Positions 5,704-13,846 of a stretch of DNA of 18,079 bases are shown here, piece by piece. Under the pieces are notes generated by a model, which saw only the letters and a list, made by a program, of their open reading frames with translations, searched no databases and was not told the DNA's origin. This DNA comes from Gallionella sp. UBA4737 (GTDB lineage: Bacteria > Pseudomonadota > Gammaproteobacteria > Burkholderiales > Gallionellaceae). The stretch covers positions 900 to 18,978 of the forward strand of contig DHIV01000012.1 in NCBI GenBank assembly GCA_002403995.1. Direction: 5' to 3'. The translations under genes and the position numbers were made by a program. Within the stretch, counting starts at the first letter, position 1; each line of letters begins with the position of its first letter.

Positions 5704-7911
5704 ATGAAAACTAACGTAGCTGCCGCACCTCAATTCTGTGCAGGCATTCAACATTTCGGTACGGCTTGGGAAGATTTTGCCCAGCATGCCCAGTCGGCTG
5801 TCATCAAAGAAGACAAGTCTGCGATCAGCGACCCGCGTGCGCCGGACGCGGTGTATCAGACATTGTTGATGGCCGATGCGCTGCGCTATCTGACGCTGCA
5901 AACCTGCGGCTCAAAAGGCTCCGGCCACCCGGGCGGGTTTGCCAGCAGCGCCGAGGCCTATGCCTCGCTGGTGATGCTGGGCCACACCAATATCGTGACC
6001 GAGGTGGGTCACCATGCGCCCGGCTTCTACAGTGCGATGTTCCTCGACACGTCGCTGGAAGAGATGGGCATCAAGACAGTGACCGATCTGATGGCGCGCT
6101 TCCGCGAGAAGCATGGTTTGCTCGGCCACTTGTCCGGCGCGATTCCGGGCCTGCTGGCGCCTGCTGGTCCGCTGGGCCAGGGCCAGCACTTCGCGATGGC
6201 GGGCGCGCTGCTGCATCCGGGCAAACTGTTCCCGGTCACTATCGGTGACGGCGGCATGGGCGAACCCTATGTGCTCAATTCGATGATGCACTTCAATACC
6301 GCCTACCCCAAGGTGACCAACTTCCTGCCGACGCTGATCTGGAACGGTTACAGCCAGGAGCACCACTCGATGGTGTCGCGCTTCAGCAACGCGGAAATGA
6401 TCGCTTACTGGAAGGGCCACGGTTTCAAGGAAGTGATCCTGGTCGACGCAAAAGATTTCGACGATACCAAGCAGGCCAGCGCCTATGCGGACAGCTCTTA
6501 CTTCTCGCACAAGCAGCGCCTGGCTTTTGCCGGCGCAGTGCTGGCCGGTGTGGACAAGGCTGCGAAGTCCGCGCTGGGCGGCACGCTGACCGCATTCATC
6601 ATCAAGCAGATGAAGGGCGCCGGTGTGCATACGGTAGGCGCGAAGTCGCACAACCTGTATCCGGCCGACAGCCTGGACAAACCGCACATGATCGAAGGTT
6701 TGCAGCGCCGCGCGTTGAATCCTGAAGCATGGGCCATCGTGCGCGAGAATTTCGTGCGTGCCGGAGGTGGGCCGGCAGTGAAAACCGCAGTGACCGAACA
6801 TGTGCTGGATCTGATTCCTTTGGGCAAGATGCCGCTGCACGAATTCGCCAAGGGCGAGAAGGCGGTGCCGGCAACCGCGATGGGTGCGCTGGCGGCTTTC
6901 GTGGGCACCAAAGACAAGCGCTTCGTCGTGAGCAATGCCGACGGCAACGAAGCATCGGCGATGAAGAACATCAACGATGCGTTGAAGATCCGCCATCCTA
7001 CCGTCGATCCGCTGTACAACCAGGAGCCGGAAGGGCAAGTGTATGAGCCGCTGAACGAGGATGCGTGTGCCGGTCTGGCATCTGCGCTGGCGTTGTTCGG
7101 TTCGCGCGCATTGTGGTTGTCATATGAAAGTTTCGCGATCAACGGTTGGCCTATCGTGCAAACCGTGGCGCAGGCGATGGCCGAACTGCGCCGCAAGACG
7201 CCGTCCATCGTCACGATGTTCACCGCGGGTGCGCTTGAGCAGGGACGCAACGGCTGGACGCACCAGCGCCCGGAGATAGAGAACTACTTCGCCGCGCAGA
7301 TGCGCAACGGCAACACGTATCCGCTGTTCCCCTGCGATGCGAATGCGATCCAGGCCGCCTACGAATATGCTACCAACAGCTACAACAAGTGCATGGTGAT
7401 CATCGCGTCCAAGAGTCCGCTGCCGGTGTACATGAGCATGGGCGAAGCCAAACACGCGGTTGAAGAGGGCGCAGCGATTATTTATGAAAGCAAGACCGGG
7501 AGCAAAGGTACGGTTGTTTTCGGCGTGACCGGCGACATGATCTTCCTGCCGGTATTCGAAGCCAAGGACAAACTGGAAGCGGATGGTTACAAGGTGCGTA
7601 TCGTTGCGATCGTGAATCCGCGCCGCCTGTATCGTCCAACTGACATTTCATGGGACACCGTGTCGGAGCCGGACAACAAGTTCATGGATGACGCGCATTT
7701 CAACGCGCTGTTCGACGGCGATGTGCTATTGGCCGTGAGCGGCGGCCCCAGCGCGGTGCTCGAGCCGGTGCTGTTGCGCACCCGTGCAGCCAGACGCGAC
7801 ACCTTTGCGTGGAAGCGCGGCGAGACGACGGCAAGCCCGAACGAGATCATGGAATTCAACGGCCTTACCGGTGAGGCGATGACCAAGCGTGTCAAGGCGC
7901 TGAAGGGTTGA
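5704..7911 (+). CDS. ThDP-dependent transketolase/phosphoketolase-like enzyme, substrate unknown
   Basis: A 735-residue protein. The N-terminal ThDP half has SGHPGG at 73-78, VGHH at 101-104, GHLSGAIPG at 141-149 and the diphosphate/magnesium motif G181-D-G with N214. The second half has the likely activating glutamate (E448 or E452), SYESFAING at 473-481 and GWTHQRPE at 517-524, followed by a C-terminal domain from about 600. SGHPGG recalls transketolase. The WNGYSQEHH, SYESF and GW(T)HQ-P blocks recall phosphoketolase (LNGY, SYEAF, FSHQ-P). It is longer than transketolases (about 660) and shorter than phosphoketolases (about 800). I believe similar proteins occur in cyanobacteria. Its control by the divergent IclR and the DUF1537 kinase downstream point to catabolism of an acid or sugar acid. 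Start supported by AAGGAG eight bases upstream. Confidence 0.85.
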   Translation: MKTNVAAAPQFCAGIQHFGTAWEDFAQHAQSAVIKEDKSAISDPRAPDAVYQTLLMADALRYLTLQTCGSKGSGHPGGFASSAEAYASLVMLGHTNIVTEVGHHAPGFYSAMFLDTSLEEMGIKTVTDLMARFREKHGLLGHLSGAIPGLLAPAGPLGQGQHFAMAGALLHPGKLFPVTIGDGGMGEPYVLNSMMHFNTAYPKVTNFLPTLIWNGYSQEHHSMVSRFSNAEMIAYWKGHGFKEVILVDAKDFDDTKQASAYADSSYFSHKQRLAFAGAVLAGVDKAAKSALGGTLTAFIIKQMKGAGVHTVGAKSHNLYPADSLDKPHMIEGLQRRALNPEAWAIVRENFVRAGGGPAVKTAVTEHVLDLIPLGKMPLHEFAKGEKAVPATAMGALAAFVGTKDKRFVVSNADGNEASAMKNINDALKIRHPTVDPLYNQEPEGQVYEPLNEDACAGLASALALFGSRALWLSYESFAINGWPIVQTVAQAMAELRRKTPSIVTMFTAGALEQGRNGWTHQRPEIENYFAAQMRNGNTYPLFPCDANAIQAAYEYATNSYNKCMVIIASKSPLPVYMSMGEAKHAVEEGAAIIYESKTGSKGTVVFGVTGDMIFLPVFEAKDKLEADGYKVRIVAIVNPRRLYRPTDISWDTVSEPDNKFMDDAHFNALFDGDVLLAVSGGPSAVLEPVLLRTRAARRDTFAWKRGETTASPNEIMEFNGLTGEAMTKRVKALKG

Positions 7912-7984
7912 TCCTGTGTTGAGAGCTAAGCATGTCAGAAATTATGGAGTTCTATATAGTTCATGATAGATGCGATACAGCAGC

Positions 7985-8118
7985 CGTCATTCCCGCGAAA
8001 GCGGGAATCCAGCTTATCAAATAATCTCCGCGTAGCGGACAAAGCCGTGTTTGAGGTGTTGTCCCACTTCGTGGGGGTTTCATTAATTGTCTGGATTCCC
8101 GCTTTCGCGGGAATGACG
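7985..8118. repeat. Inverted-repeat element with 28-bp perfect ends
   Basis: The ends, 7985-8012 and 8091-8118, are exact inverted copies 28 bases long. Each holds its own hairpin (ATTCCCGC, then GCGGGAAT). The layout resembles MITE or dRS3-like repeats seen in beta- and gammaproteobacteria. The 78-base middle has no gene. It fills most of the 277-base gap between the ThDP enzyme and the kinase, where its hairpins may act as terminator or processing site. Confidence 0.85.
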
Positions 8119-8188
8119 ATGTGGAGGGGCTTGCATACTGTGGCACTTGTTTCGAGTGTTATCTTCAATTTTGTAAAGCTCAATAAGT

Positions 8189-9520
8189 ATGTCTGATACC
8201 AAAATCATCGTTCTGGACGATGACCCTACCGGCTCGCAAACGGTGCATGGCTGCCTGTTGTTGACGCGCTGGGACAAAGATACCTTGCGCGAGGCGATCA
8301 TGGATGCCTCGCCGCTGTTTTTTGTGCTGACCAATACACGGGGCATGGCGGCCGGGCCTGCGGCGGATATCACCCGTGAGGTGTGCAAGAACCTGAAGCT
8401 GGCTTTGGTTGAGCTGAAGAAAAGCGGACGTGACATCAATCCGATTCTGGTCAGCCGTTCGGACTCGACGCTGCGCGGTCACTACCCGGTAGAAACCGAT
8501 GTGATCGCAGAGGAGTTGGGGCCATTCGACGCACACTTCCTGGTGCCTGCATTTTTTGAGGGTGGCCGCCTTACGCGTGACAGTGTGCACTACCTGTTGG
8601 TGAACGGTAAGGAGACGCCGGTGCATGAAACCGAGTTCGCCCGTGACTCGGTGTTTGGCTATCGTTACAGCTATCTGCCGGATTATGTCGAGGAGAAAAC
8701 GGCCGGGCGCATCAAGGCGGCCCAGGTCGAGCGCTTCCTGTTGCGCGATGTGCGCGGTGACAGCATGCCGCGCCTGATGCAGTTGCATGACAATGTGTGC
8801 TGTGTGGTGGATGCCGAGAATCAGAACGATTTAAATCATTTTGCCGAGCAGTTGCGTGTGGCAGCCAGCCAGGGCAAGCGCTTTCTGTTCCGCAGTGCAG
8901 CCAGTCTGCTCACCGCGCTGGCACGCCTGCCGGGCCAGCCTGTGGCTGCGCAGGACATGGCGAAGTATGTTCGTGGCGGCCGCCCGGGCGCGGTGATCGT
9001 GGGTTCCCATGTCAGGAAAACCACCTTGCAACTCGAACAGTTGCTCAAGATGCGCGGTGTTGCACCTATCGAAGTGAACGTGGAACAATTGCCGTCAAAT
9101 CGCGATGCACTGCTGGCGGAGATCGTCCGTCTGTGTGAACAGAGTCATGCCGCCGGCAAAACGCCTGTCGTTTTTACCAGCCGATTGGAAAAGTCATTTC
9201 CCGATCAGGCAACGCGGCTGGCATTTGGCGAGATGGTTTCTGCCTTCCTGATGGATGTGGTGCGTAATTTGCCGAAGACCCTGGGTTTTCTGATCAGCAA
9301 GGGTGGCATCACATCAAATGATGTATTGAGTTCAGGCCTGGCGTTGCGCACCTCGCGGGTAGTCGGGCAAATCCTGCCGGGATGTTCGGTGGTATGCTGT
9401 CCGTCTGATCATCCGCGTTATCCGGATTTGCCGGTGGTTATTTTTCCCGGCAATGTCGGTGATGATCTGGCTCTGGCAACGGCATATGGCAGGCTGGCCG
9501 GTCATGAGATTGAGCTGTAA
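8189..9520 (+). CDS. Four-carbon acid sugar kinase family protein (DUF1537)
   Basis: A 443-residue protein with the DUF1537 domains in order. The N-terminal substrate domain has DDDPTGSQTVHG (10-21), FVLTNTRGM (45-53), SRSDSTLRGH (89-98) and AFFEGGRLTRDSVHYL (121-136). The C-terminal nucleotide-binding domain has GSH (272-274), SKGGITSND (370-378) and PGNVGDD (420-426). Characterised members (OtnK, DtnK and relatives) phosphorylate four-carbon sugar acids such as 2-oxotetronates or D-threonate with ATP. The OtnI isomerase and OtnC decarboxylase normally found beside OtnK are absent, so the substrate or fate may differ. It lies 277 bp after the ThDP enzyme on the same strand and has no clear ribosome site. 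I infer, not know, that the two act in one pathway. Confidence 0.88.
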   Translation: MSDTKIIVLDDDPTGSQTVHGCLLLTRWDKDTLREAIMDASPLFFVLTNTRGMAAGPAADITREVCKNLKLALVELKKSGRDINPILVSRSDSTLRGHYPVETDVIAEELGPFDAHFLVPAFFEGGRLTRDSVHYLLVNGKETPVHETEFARDSVFGYRYSYLPDYVEEKTAGRIKAAQVERFLLRDVRGDSMPRLMQLHDNVCCVVDAENQNDLNHFAEQLRVAASQGKRFLFRSAASLLTALARLPGQPVAAQDMAKYVRGGRPGAVIVGSHVRKTTLQLEQLLKMRGVAPIEVNVEQLPSNRDALLAEIVRLCEQSHAAGKTPVVFTSRLEKSFPDQATRLAFGEMVSAFLMDVVRNLPKTLGFLISKGGITSNDVLSSGLALRTSRVVGQILPGCSVVCCPSDHPRYPDLPVVIFPGNVGDDLALATAYGRLAGHEIEL

Positions 9521-9721
9521 AAATTGAATTCGGAGCAGTTTAATTGCGGGGCATTACCGGGAAGTGAGTGTATGTTGCAGAGTTAAAAATTGCACTTATT
9601 GCGGGCAGCCGGTTTGCGGTAAGCTTGGCAATACTTGCATGGGCAAGCTGTTGTGTGTAGTTGGTAAGTGTTTTTTGGTTCCTGAGTGTTTTTTGATTTA
9701 CCTTAACCAGAGGAGAGCAAT
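9521..9721 (+). promoter_or_regulatory. Leader region of the ABC transporter operon
   Basis: No gene is present. Visible features: a small dyad CTTGC-ATGG-GCAAG around 9636-9650, and a T-rich 14-base direct repeat AGTGTTTTTTGRTT at 9667-9680 and 9685-9698 (18-base period). GAGGAG lies just before the ATG at 9722. I cannot place a firm promoter, but a separate one is expected here because the gap follows the kinase stop. Confidence 0.35.
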
Positions 9722-10927
9722 ATGAACATTAAAATTAAAACTGTCTTCACCGTTTTAGCACTGGCCTCGTCCTTTTCAGCTTTAGCCGCCGAACCGATCA
9801 AGATCGGTGTCTCCGGCCCATACACCGGCGGTTCCAGCCCTATGGGCGTCTCGATGCGCGACGGTGTGAAGCTTGCGGTATCCGAGATCAATGCCAAGGG
9901 CGGTGTTCTTGGCCGCAAGATCGAACTGGTCGAGCGTGACGACCAGGCCGACAATCAGCGCGGTGTGCAAGTGACGCAAGAGCTGATCAACAAGGAGCAA
10001 GTGGTGGCTGCGGTGGGCTTCATCAATACAGGCGTGTCGCTGGCGGCCCAGAGGTTTTATCAGGAAGCCAAGATCCCTGTGATCAACAACGTAGCTACCG
10101 GTTCGATCGTCACCAAGCAATTCCTGCCACCTGAATATGCTGACAACTACGTGTTCCGCACCTCCGCGAACGATACCATCCAGTCCGCGATGATCGTCGA
10201 GGAAGCTATCGACGCCCGCAAATTCAAAAAGGTTGCGATCCTGGCTGATTCGACCAACTATGGCCAGCTGGGGCGCGAAGACCTGGAAAAGGCGCTGGCA
10301 GCCAAGAACGTCAAACCAGTCGCGGTGGAAAAGTTCAACATCAAGGACGTGGACATGACTGCACAGTTGCTGAAATCCAAGGAAGCGGGTGCCCAGGCTA
10401 TCCTGACCTATGGCATCGGACCCGAACTGGCGCAGATCGCCAACGGCATGGAGAAGCTGGGTTGGAAAGTCCCGATGATTGGGAGCTGGACACTGTCCAT
10501 GGGCAACTTTATAGATAATGCAGGCAAGAACGGCAATGGCGCACTGATGCCTGAAACCTTCATCCAGGAGCCTAACACTCCCAAGCGCAAGGAATTCATC
10601 GCAGCGTACCAGAAGGCTTACAATCCGCCGAATGGCCGCATTCCCTCGCCGGTTTCGGCAGCACAGGGTTATGATTCGATGTATCTCCTGGCGGCCGCGA
10701 TCCAGCAGGCCGGTAATACCGACGGCGTGAAGATACGCGAAGCGCTGGAAAACCTGAAAGGGAAAATTGACGGTGTCGTGACCACTTATGAGCATCCCTA
10801 TACTCATGACGACCACGAGGCTATCACCAGGAACATGGTGGTGATGGGCGAGGTCAAGGATGGTCATGTCATATATGCCCATGCATCTGACAAGAAAACA
10901 GTATTACGTGAAAAAACCAGGAAGTAA
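9722..10927 (+). CDS. HAAT-family ABC transporter periplasmic substrate-binding protein (LivK-like)
   Basis: A 401-residue protein. The N-terminal signal peptide (MNIKIK charged start, hydrophobic TVFTVLALASSF, cleavage after about residue 22-23 at ALA-A) marks periplasmic export. The mature protein begins EPIKIGVSGPYTGGSSPMG and has the Leu/Ile/Val-binding fold: DGVKLAVSEINAKGGVLGRKIELVERDDQ, VVAAVGFINTGVSLAA, VAILADSTNYGQLGREDLEKAL and GYDSMYLLAAAIQQAG. Such proteins bind amino acids, amides, short-chain or aromatic acids, so the ligand is open. The neighbouring genes favour an organic acid. A strong GAGGAG ribosome site precedes it. A perfect 24-bp palindrome after its stop may keep its mRNA more abundant than the permease mRNA. 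Confidence 0.93.
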   Translation: MNIKIKTVFTVLALASSFSALAAEPIKIGVSGPYTGGSSPMGVSMRDGVKLAVSEINAKGGVLGRKIELVERDDQADNQRGVQVTQELINKEQVVAAVGFINTGVSLAAQRFYQEAKIPVINNVATGSIVTKQFLPPEYADNYVFRTSANDTIQSAMIVEEAIDARKFKKVAILADSTNYGQLGREDLEKALAAKNVKPVAVEKFNIKDVDMTAQLLKSKEAGAQAILTYGIGPELAQIANGMEKLGWKVPMIGSWTLSMGNFIDNAGKNGNGALMPETFIQEPNTPKRKEFIAAYQKAYNPPNGRIPSPVSAAQGYDSMYLLAAAIQQAGNTDGVKIREALENLKGKIDGVVTTYEHPYTHDDHEAITRNMVVMGEVKDGHVIYAHASDKKTVLREKTRK

Positions 10928-10958
10928 TTAGTCGTTGCAGCAATAACCTTGTAATCAT

Positions 10959-10982
10959 TTGGGCCGGGGATCCCCGGCCCAA
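10959..10982 (+). terminator. Perfect 24-bp palindrome after the binding-protein gene
   Basis: Bases 10959-10982 read the same on both strands: TTGGGCCGGGG and its inverse, meeting at a central AT. In RNA this makes a very GC-rich hairpin. No T-run follows, so partial termination or 3'-end protection of the binding-protein message is more likely than full termination. Such hairpins are common between binding-protein and permease genes. Confidence 0.55.
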
Positions 10983-11007
10983 TTAGCAAACAGACGGAGC
11001 TCTTCTG

Positions 11008-11880
11008 ATGCAAATCCTCGCGCAACTCATAGTAAGCGGCATAGCGCTCGGCATGATTTACGCCTTGATCGCGTTTGGCTATCAACTTACTTTCGCCACA
11101 TCGAGCACGCTGAACTTCGGCCAGGGTGAAGCCCTGATGCTGGGCGCGCTGGTCGGGCTCACGCTGGTAGGCCACATGAGCTACTGGCTGATGCTGCCGC
11201 TGGTGCTTGTGTTCGGTGCAATGCAGGGAATTTTTGTGGAACGTGTCGGGGTGAGGCCCGCGATAAAGACAAAATCCGAATTCGGCTGGATCATGACCAC
11301 CATTTCCCTGGCCATCATTTTCAAGAACGTCGCCGAAAATACCTGGGGTCACGACGATCTTACGTTTCCTTCGCCATTACCCATGGAACCGTTACAGTTC
11401 TTCGGGATAAGAGTGTTGCCGATGGAAATCATGATCGTGGTGGGTGCGCTGGCGATCATGCTGGCAGTGGAATTATTCAATCGCAAATCCATCTACGGCA
11501 AGGCCGTCGTGGCAACCTCCAATGACCGCGATGCCGCCGGCCTGATGGGCATCAATACCGGCATGGTGATCACCTTTTCTTACGCGCTCAGTTCCATGAC
11601 CGCGGCTTTTGCCGGCGTGTTGGTCGCGCCGTTGACGCTCACCGGCTCCACGATGGGTGTGGTGCTGGGCCTGAAGGCCTTTTCTGTCGCGATCATCGGC
11701 GGCCTCAACAGCGGCATGGGTGTGATTGTCGGCGGCCTGATCCTGGGCATCGCAGAGACCACCACTGGATATTACATTTCCACCGGTTACAAGGACGTGC
11801 CGGGGCTGTTGCTGCTGCTGCTGGTCCTGACGATCAAACCGGCCGGCATGTTCGGCAAATCCGTCATCAAAAAGGTATAG
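11008..11880 (+). CDS. Branched-chain amino acid-type ABC transporter permease (LivH family)
   Basis: A 290-residue membrane protein with eight or so hydrophobic segments. It has LivH hallmarks: GMIYALIAFGYQLTFATSSTLNFGQGEALMLGAL near the N-terminus, MTTISLAIIFKNVAENTWG centrally, then the coupling region KAVVATSNDRDAAGLMGINTGMVITFSYALSSMTAAFAGVL and GLKAFSVAIIGGLNSGMGVIVGGLILGIAE. It forms half of the inner-membrane channel, paired with the LivM part of the next gene. ACGGAG lies about ten bases before the ATG. The next gene begins one base after its stop (TAG-C-ATG), indicating tight coupling. Confidence 0.93.
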   Translation: MQILAQLIVSGIALGMIYALIAFGYQLTFATSSTLNFGQGEALMLGALVGLTLVGHMSYWLMLPLVLVFGAMQGIFVERVGVRPAIKTKSEFGWIMTTISLAIIFKNVAENTWGHDDLTFPSPLPMEPLQFFGIRVLPMEIMIVVGALAIMLAVELFNRKSIYGKAVVATSNDRDAAGLMGINTGMVITFSYALSSMTAAFAGVLVAPLTLTGSTMGVVLGLKAFSVAIIGGLNSGMGVIVGGLILGIAETTTGYYISTGYKDVPGLLLLLLVLTIKPAGMFGKSVIKKV

Positions 11881-11881
11881 C

Positions 11882-13825
11882 ATGGGTGTGTTCAACAAGA
11901 TTGCCATCGTCCTGGCCATAGCTGTTGCTGCGTTCCTGCCCACTCTCTGGCCCAATCCGTATTATGTCCATCTGATGGTGGTGATCGGCATCTATGCGAT
12001 CCTGTTGCTCGGCCTCGATATCGTGGTGGGCTATGTGGGTGAAGTCTCGCTCGGTCACGCCGCGCTGTTCGGGATCGGCTCCTATACCGCAGGTGTGCTC
12101 AACTTCCAGTTGGGCGTCCCGTTTTTGCTCGCGATACCGGCGAGCATCGTCGTCACCGCGATTTTTGGCGCCATCCTTGCACTGCCGGCATTGCGCGTGA
12201 ATGGCCCGTATCTGGCGATGGTGACATTGGCATTCGGCACCATCATCCAGATCCTGATCAACGAGATGGACTTCCTTACCAACGGGCCGATGGGGATCTC
12301 GATACGCAAGCCGATACTTTTCAGCCACCAGATCACTGGTGCCGACTACTACTACATCGTTTTGCTGGCATTGGTGCTGACGCTCTTTGTCGTGCAGCGC
12401 ATACTCAAATCCCACCTTGGGCGCGCTTTCGAAGCCCTGCACGACAGCCCGGTCGCATCGGACTGCATGGGGGTGAGCGTGTACGGTTACAAGGTCTATG
12501 CCTTTGTCCTGAGCGCCAGCATCGCGGGATTGGCCGGCGGCTTGTATACCTATTCAGAAGAATATATTTCGCCCAATACCTATAACTTCGAGTTGACCAT
12601 CCTGTTCCTGCTGGCGGTCATCATGGGCGGGCGCAAGACACGCAGCGGCCCGATCCTCGGGGCTATCATCATCGTGATGTTGCCAAACGTGCTTTCCGAT
12701 ATCGAGCTGTTCCGCGAGATCTCGGTCGGCATCGCCATATTCACGGTAGTGTATTCAGCTTACGCCGTGACAGCCGGTCAGCGCACGCTGAAACAGGTAA
12801 CGCTGCCGCTGCTGGTTACCGTCGGCCTGGCGGTATCGGGTTATGTGATGAACAATATCACCGAGCAGCGCCTGACGATATTCGGCGTGATGATCCTGTT
12901 TGTGGTGTATTACCTGCCGAATGGCATCATGGGTTTCCTGCGCAGCATCGTGCTGAAAGTCCGGCCGCAGTGGATACATCGGCATGAACTTGTACTCGAA
13001 CACGGCGACAAGCAACATGTATGGTCGGTGCCTGACCACCCCGTCACCGCCAGGGGCCATCTGCTGGAAGCGCGCAACATCGTGATGCAATTTGGCGGAT
13101 TGAAGGCTCTGAACGAAGTCAATCTGGATATCGCCAAAGGCTCCGTGCATGGCCTGATCGGCCCGAACGGTTCGGGCAAGAGCACCATCATGAATGTGCT
13201 CACCGGCATCTACAAACCGACCGCGGGCGAGATCGAGTTCAACGGCAAGATCATCACCGGCGCTACGCCCTCATCCATCGCCGGCGAAGGCATCGCGCGC
13301 ACCTTCCAGAACGTGCAGTTGTTCGGCGAAATGACCGCGATCGAAAACGTGCTGGTCGGCCTGCACCACACTTATCGCCACAGCCTGCTCGATGTCGTGT
13401 TCCACACTCCGCGCTGCCGCAAGGAGAAGCTTGCGGCGAGGGTGCGCGCCGCCAGCTTGCTGAAGTTCGTCGGTCTTGCCGACCTCGCCAACGAGGAAGC
13501 GCGCAATCTGCCGTACGGAAAACAGCGTTTGCTGGAAATCGCCCGTGCGCTGGCGCTGAACCCCAGCCTGCTGCTGCTCGACGAACCTGCCGCCGGCCTG
13601 ACTGCGCCGGACATCAAGGAGTTGATCGTGATGATCAACAAGATACGCGGCCATGGCGTCACCGTGATCCTGATCGAACATCACATGGACGTGGTGATGA
13701 GCATCTGCGACAAAGTCACGGTGCTGGATTTCGGCCAGAAGATCGCGGAAGGCACCCCGGCTCAGGTTCAATCCGATGAAAAAGTCATCGAGGCGTATCT
13801 TGGCGGCAGCACTGCGGCGGCCTGA
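11882..13825 (+). CDS. Fused permease-ATPase of HAAT ABC transporter (LivM-LivG)
   Basis: A 647-residue fusion. Residues about 1-360 form a LivM-type permease with many hydrophobic helices and the motifs GLDIVVGYVGEVSLGHAALFG, NGPYLAMVTLAFGTI, GRAFEALHDSPVASDCMGV (coupling helix) and GGLYTYSEEYISP. A linker near 360-395 leads to a LivG-type ATPase with Walker A GPNGSGKST, Q-loop ARTFQNVQLF, signature LPYGKQRLLEIARAL, Walker B LLLLDEP and switch IEHHMD. The signature LPYGKQ is typical of LivG. Fusion of these two subunits occurs in some bacteria, so the frame is genuine. It couples ATP hydrolysis to uptake with LivF, encoded 21 bp downstream. Confidence 0.92.
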   Translation: MGVFNKIAIVLAIAVAAFLPTLWPNPYYVHLMVVIGIYAILLLGLDIVVGYVGEVSLGHAALFGIGSYTAGVLNFQLGVPFLLAIPASIVVTAIFGAILALPALRVNGPYLAMVTLAFGTIIQILINEMDFLTNGPMGISIRKPILFSHQITGADYYYIVLLALVLTLFVVQRILKSHLGRAFEALHDSPVASDCMGVSVYGYKVYAFVLSASIAGLAGGLYTYSEEYISPNTYNFELTILFLLAVIMGGRKTRSGPILGAIIIVMLPNVLSDIELFREISVGIAIFTVVYSAYAVTAGQRTLKQVTLPLLVTVGLAVSGYVMNNITEQRLTIFGVMILFVVYYLPNGIMGFLRSIVLKVRPQWIHRHELVLEHGDKQHVWSVPDHPVTARGHLLEARNIVMQFGGLKALNEVNLDIAKGSVHGLIGPNGSGKSTIMNVLTGIYKPTAGEIEFNGKIITGATPSSIAGEGIARTFQNVQLFGEMTAIENVLVGLHHTYRHSLLDVVFHTPRCRKEKLAARVRAASLLKFVGLADLANEEARNLPYGKQRLLEIARALALNPSLLLLDEPAAGLTAPDIKELIVMINKIRGHGVTVILIEHHMDVVMSICDKVTVLDFGQKIAEGTPAQVQSDEKVIEAYLGGSTAAA

Positions 13826-13846
13826 GAAACCCATGAGGAGACAGTA

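Noticed and set aside
5911..7038. Long minus-strand open frame opposite the ThDP enzyme
   Set aside because: The frame is a shadow of a GC-rich gene; its protein has an odd His/Arg/Gln-rich composition, no recognisable domain and no ribosome site. The same holds for the other long antisense frames, for example at 9782-10882 and 15086-16060.
5704..7911. Calling the enzyme a standard transketolase (tkt)
   Set aside because: Length and several motifs depart from transketolase and approach phosphoketolase, and its neighbours are not pentose-phosphate genes.
7985..8118. CRISPR array
   Set aside because: Only two repeat units in inverted orientation, no spacer series and no cas genes.
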